NCBI RefSeq assembly: GCF_000018145.1
Contig: NC_009952.1
Span: 501,501 to 565,500 of the forward strand
Origin: Dinoroseobacter shibae DFL 12 = DSM 16493
GTDB taxonomy: Bacteria; Pseudomonadota; Alphaproteobacteria; Rhodobacterales; Rhodobacteraceae
Direction of reading: 5' to 3'
Length of the DNA: 64,000 bases
Shown: one piece after another, positions 63,966 to 64,000 of the stretch
Numbering within the stretch: position 1 is the stretch's first letter
Layout of the letters: each line of letters opens with the position of its first letter
Notes under the pieces: model-generated
What the model was told of the DNA's origin: nothing
The model's input: the letters and a program-made list of their open reading frames with translations, nothing else
The model's database searches: none
Translations under genes and position numbers: made by a program

Positions 63966-64000
63966 GTTGCAATGCGCGAAGAGATGCGCACCGTTGCAAC
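63966..64000. promoter_or_regulatory. Inverted repeat upstream of the hmu operon
   Basis: GTTGCAA (63966-63972) and TTGCAAC (63994-64000) form a 7-bp inverted repeat around 21 bp. It ends at the window edge, directly upstream of the small ORF's SD. Could be part of an iron-responsive control region; the promoter itself is out of view. Confidence 0.35.

Overview
The window reads as chromosomal DNA of an alphaproteobacterium of the family Rhodobacteraceae (Roseobacter group). The evidence is the high GC content, dense operons joined by ATGA/GTGA overlaps, frequent GTG starts, an FnrL-type site before hemN, a cobalamin riboswitch, and gene families typical of that group (SorC-regulated sugar clusters, NnrU, the imelysin/DUF1111/DUF1513 set and hmu haem uptake). 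I saw no rRNA, tRNA, CRISPR array, intact insertion sequence or prophage.

Region 1 (1-8474) pairs a ribose-type ABC importer on the minus strand with a divergent operon: 5-methylthioribose kinase (mtnK), methylthioribose-1-phosphate isomerase (mtnA), a SorC-type regulator, a fuculose-phosphate-type class II aldolase and an aldo/keto reductase. Together they look like an import-fed version of the DHAP shunt, in which 5-methylthioribose or 5-deoxyribose is converted to DHAP and a small aldehyde. A 17-bp palindrome sits in the shared promoter region. An AAA-type ATPase gene follows.

Region 2 (9137-22158) is a second SorC-regulated sugar cluster. The minus strand carries an importer with a two-subunit dihydroxyacetone-kinase-like enzyme (DhaK, DhaL). 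The plus strand carries a regulator, a TIM-barrel epimerase, an acetoin-dehydrogenase-like E1 alpha/beta pair, a lipoyl/PSBD/alpha-beta-hydrolase fusion and an FGGY kinase. No pathway I can name uses this exact set. It is the best candidate for an undescribed system: oxidative acyloin cleavage of an unusual ketose, with dihydroxyacetone or a related ketose captured by DhaKL.

Region 3 (22344-30591) holds housekeeping and accessory genes: a DUF1045 2H-phosphoesterase, an aldo/keto reductase, nnrU, hemN with its FNR-type site, and divergent PiT and Na/Pi phosphate transporters.

Region 4 (30644-41989) is a polyol cluster: an HAD phosphatase and MalK-type ATPase, divergent from a binding protein, two permeases, a third SorC regulator, a sorbitol/xylitol-type dehydrogenase, an HxlB-like SIS protein, two SDRs (the second very like ribitol 2-dehydrogenase) and an FGGY ribulokinase. 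Ribitol to D-ribulose 5-phosphate is the best-supported route. It is followed by two Rnk/GreA-C-like proteins and dadA.

Region 5 (44933-64000) is devoted to cofactor and metal uptake. A cobalamin riboswitch precedes DUF1636 and a BtuFCD-type importer. Then come the periplasmic imelysin, di-haem DUF1111, imelysin and DUF1513 proteins, an ExbB-ExbD-ExbD-TonB operon, a TonB-dependent haem receptor, and convergent hmuSTUV with two small upstream genes.
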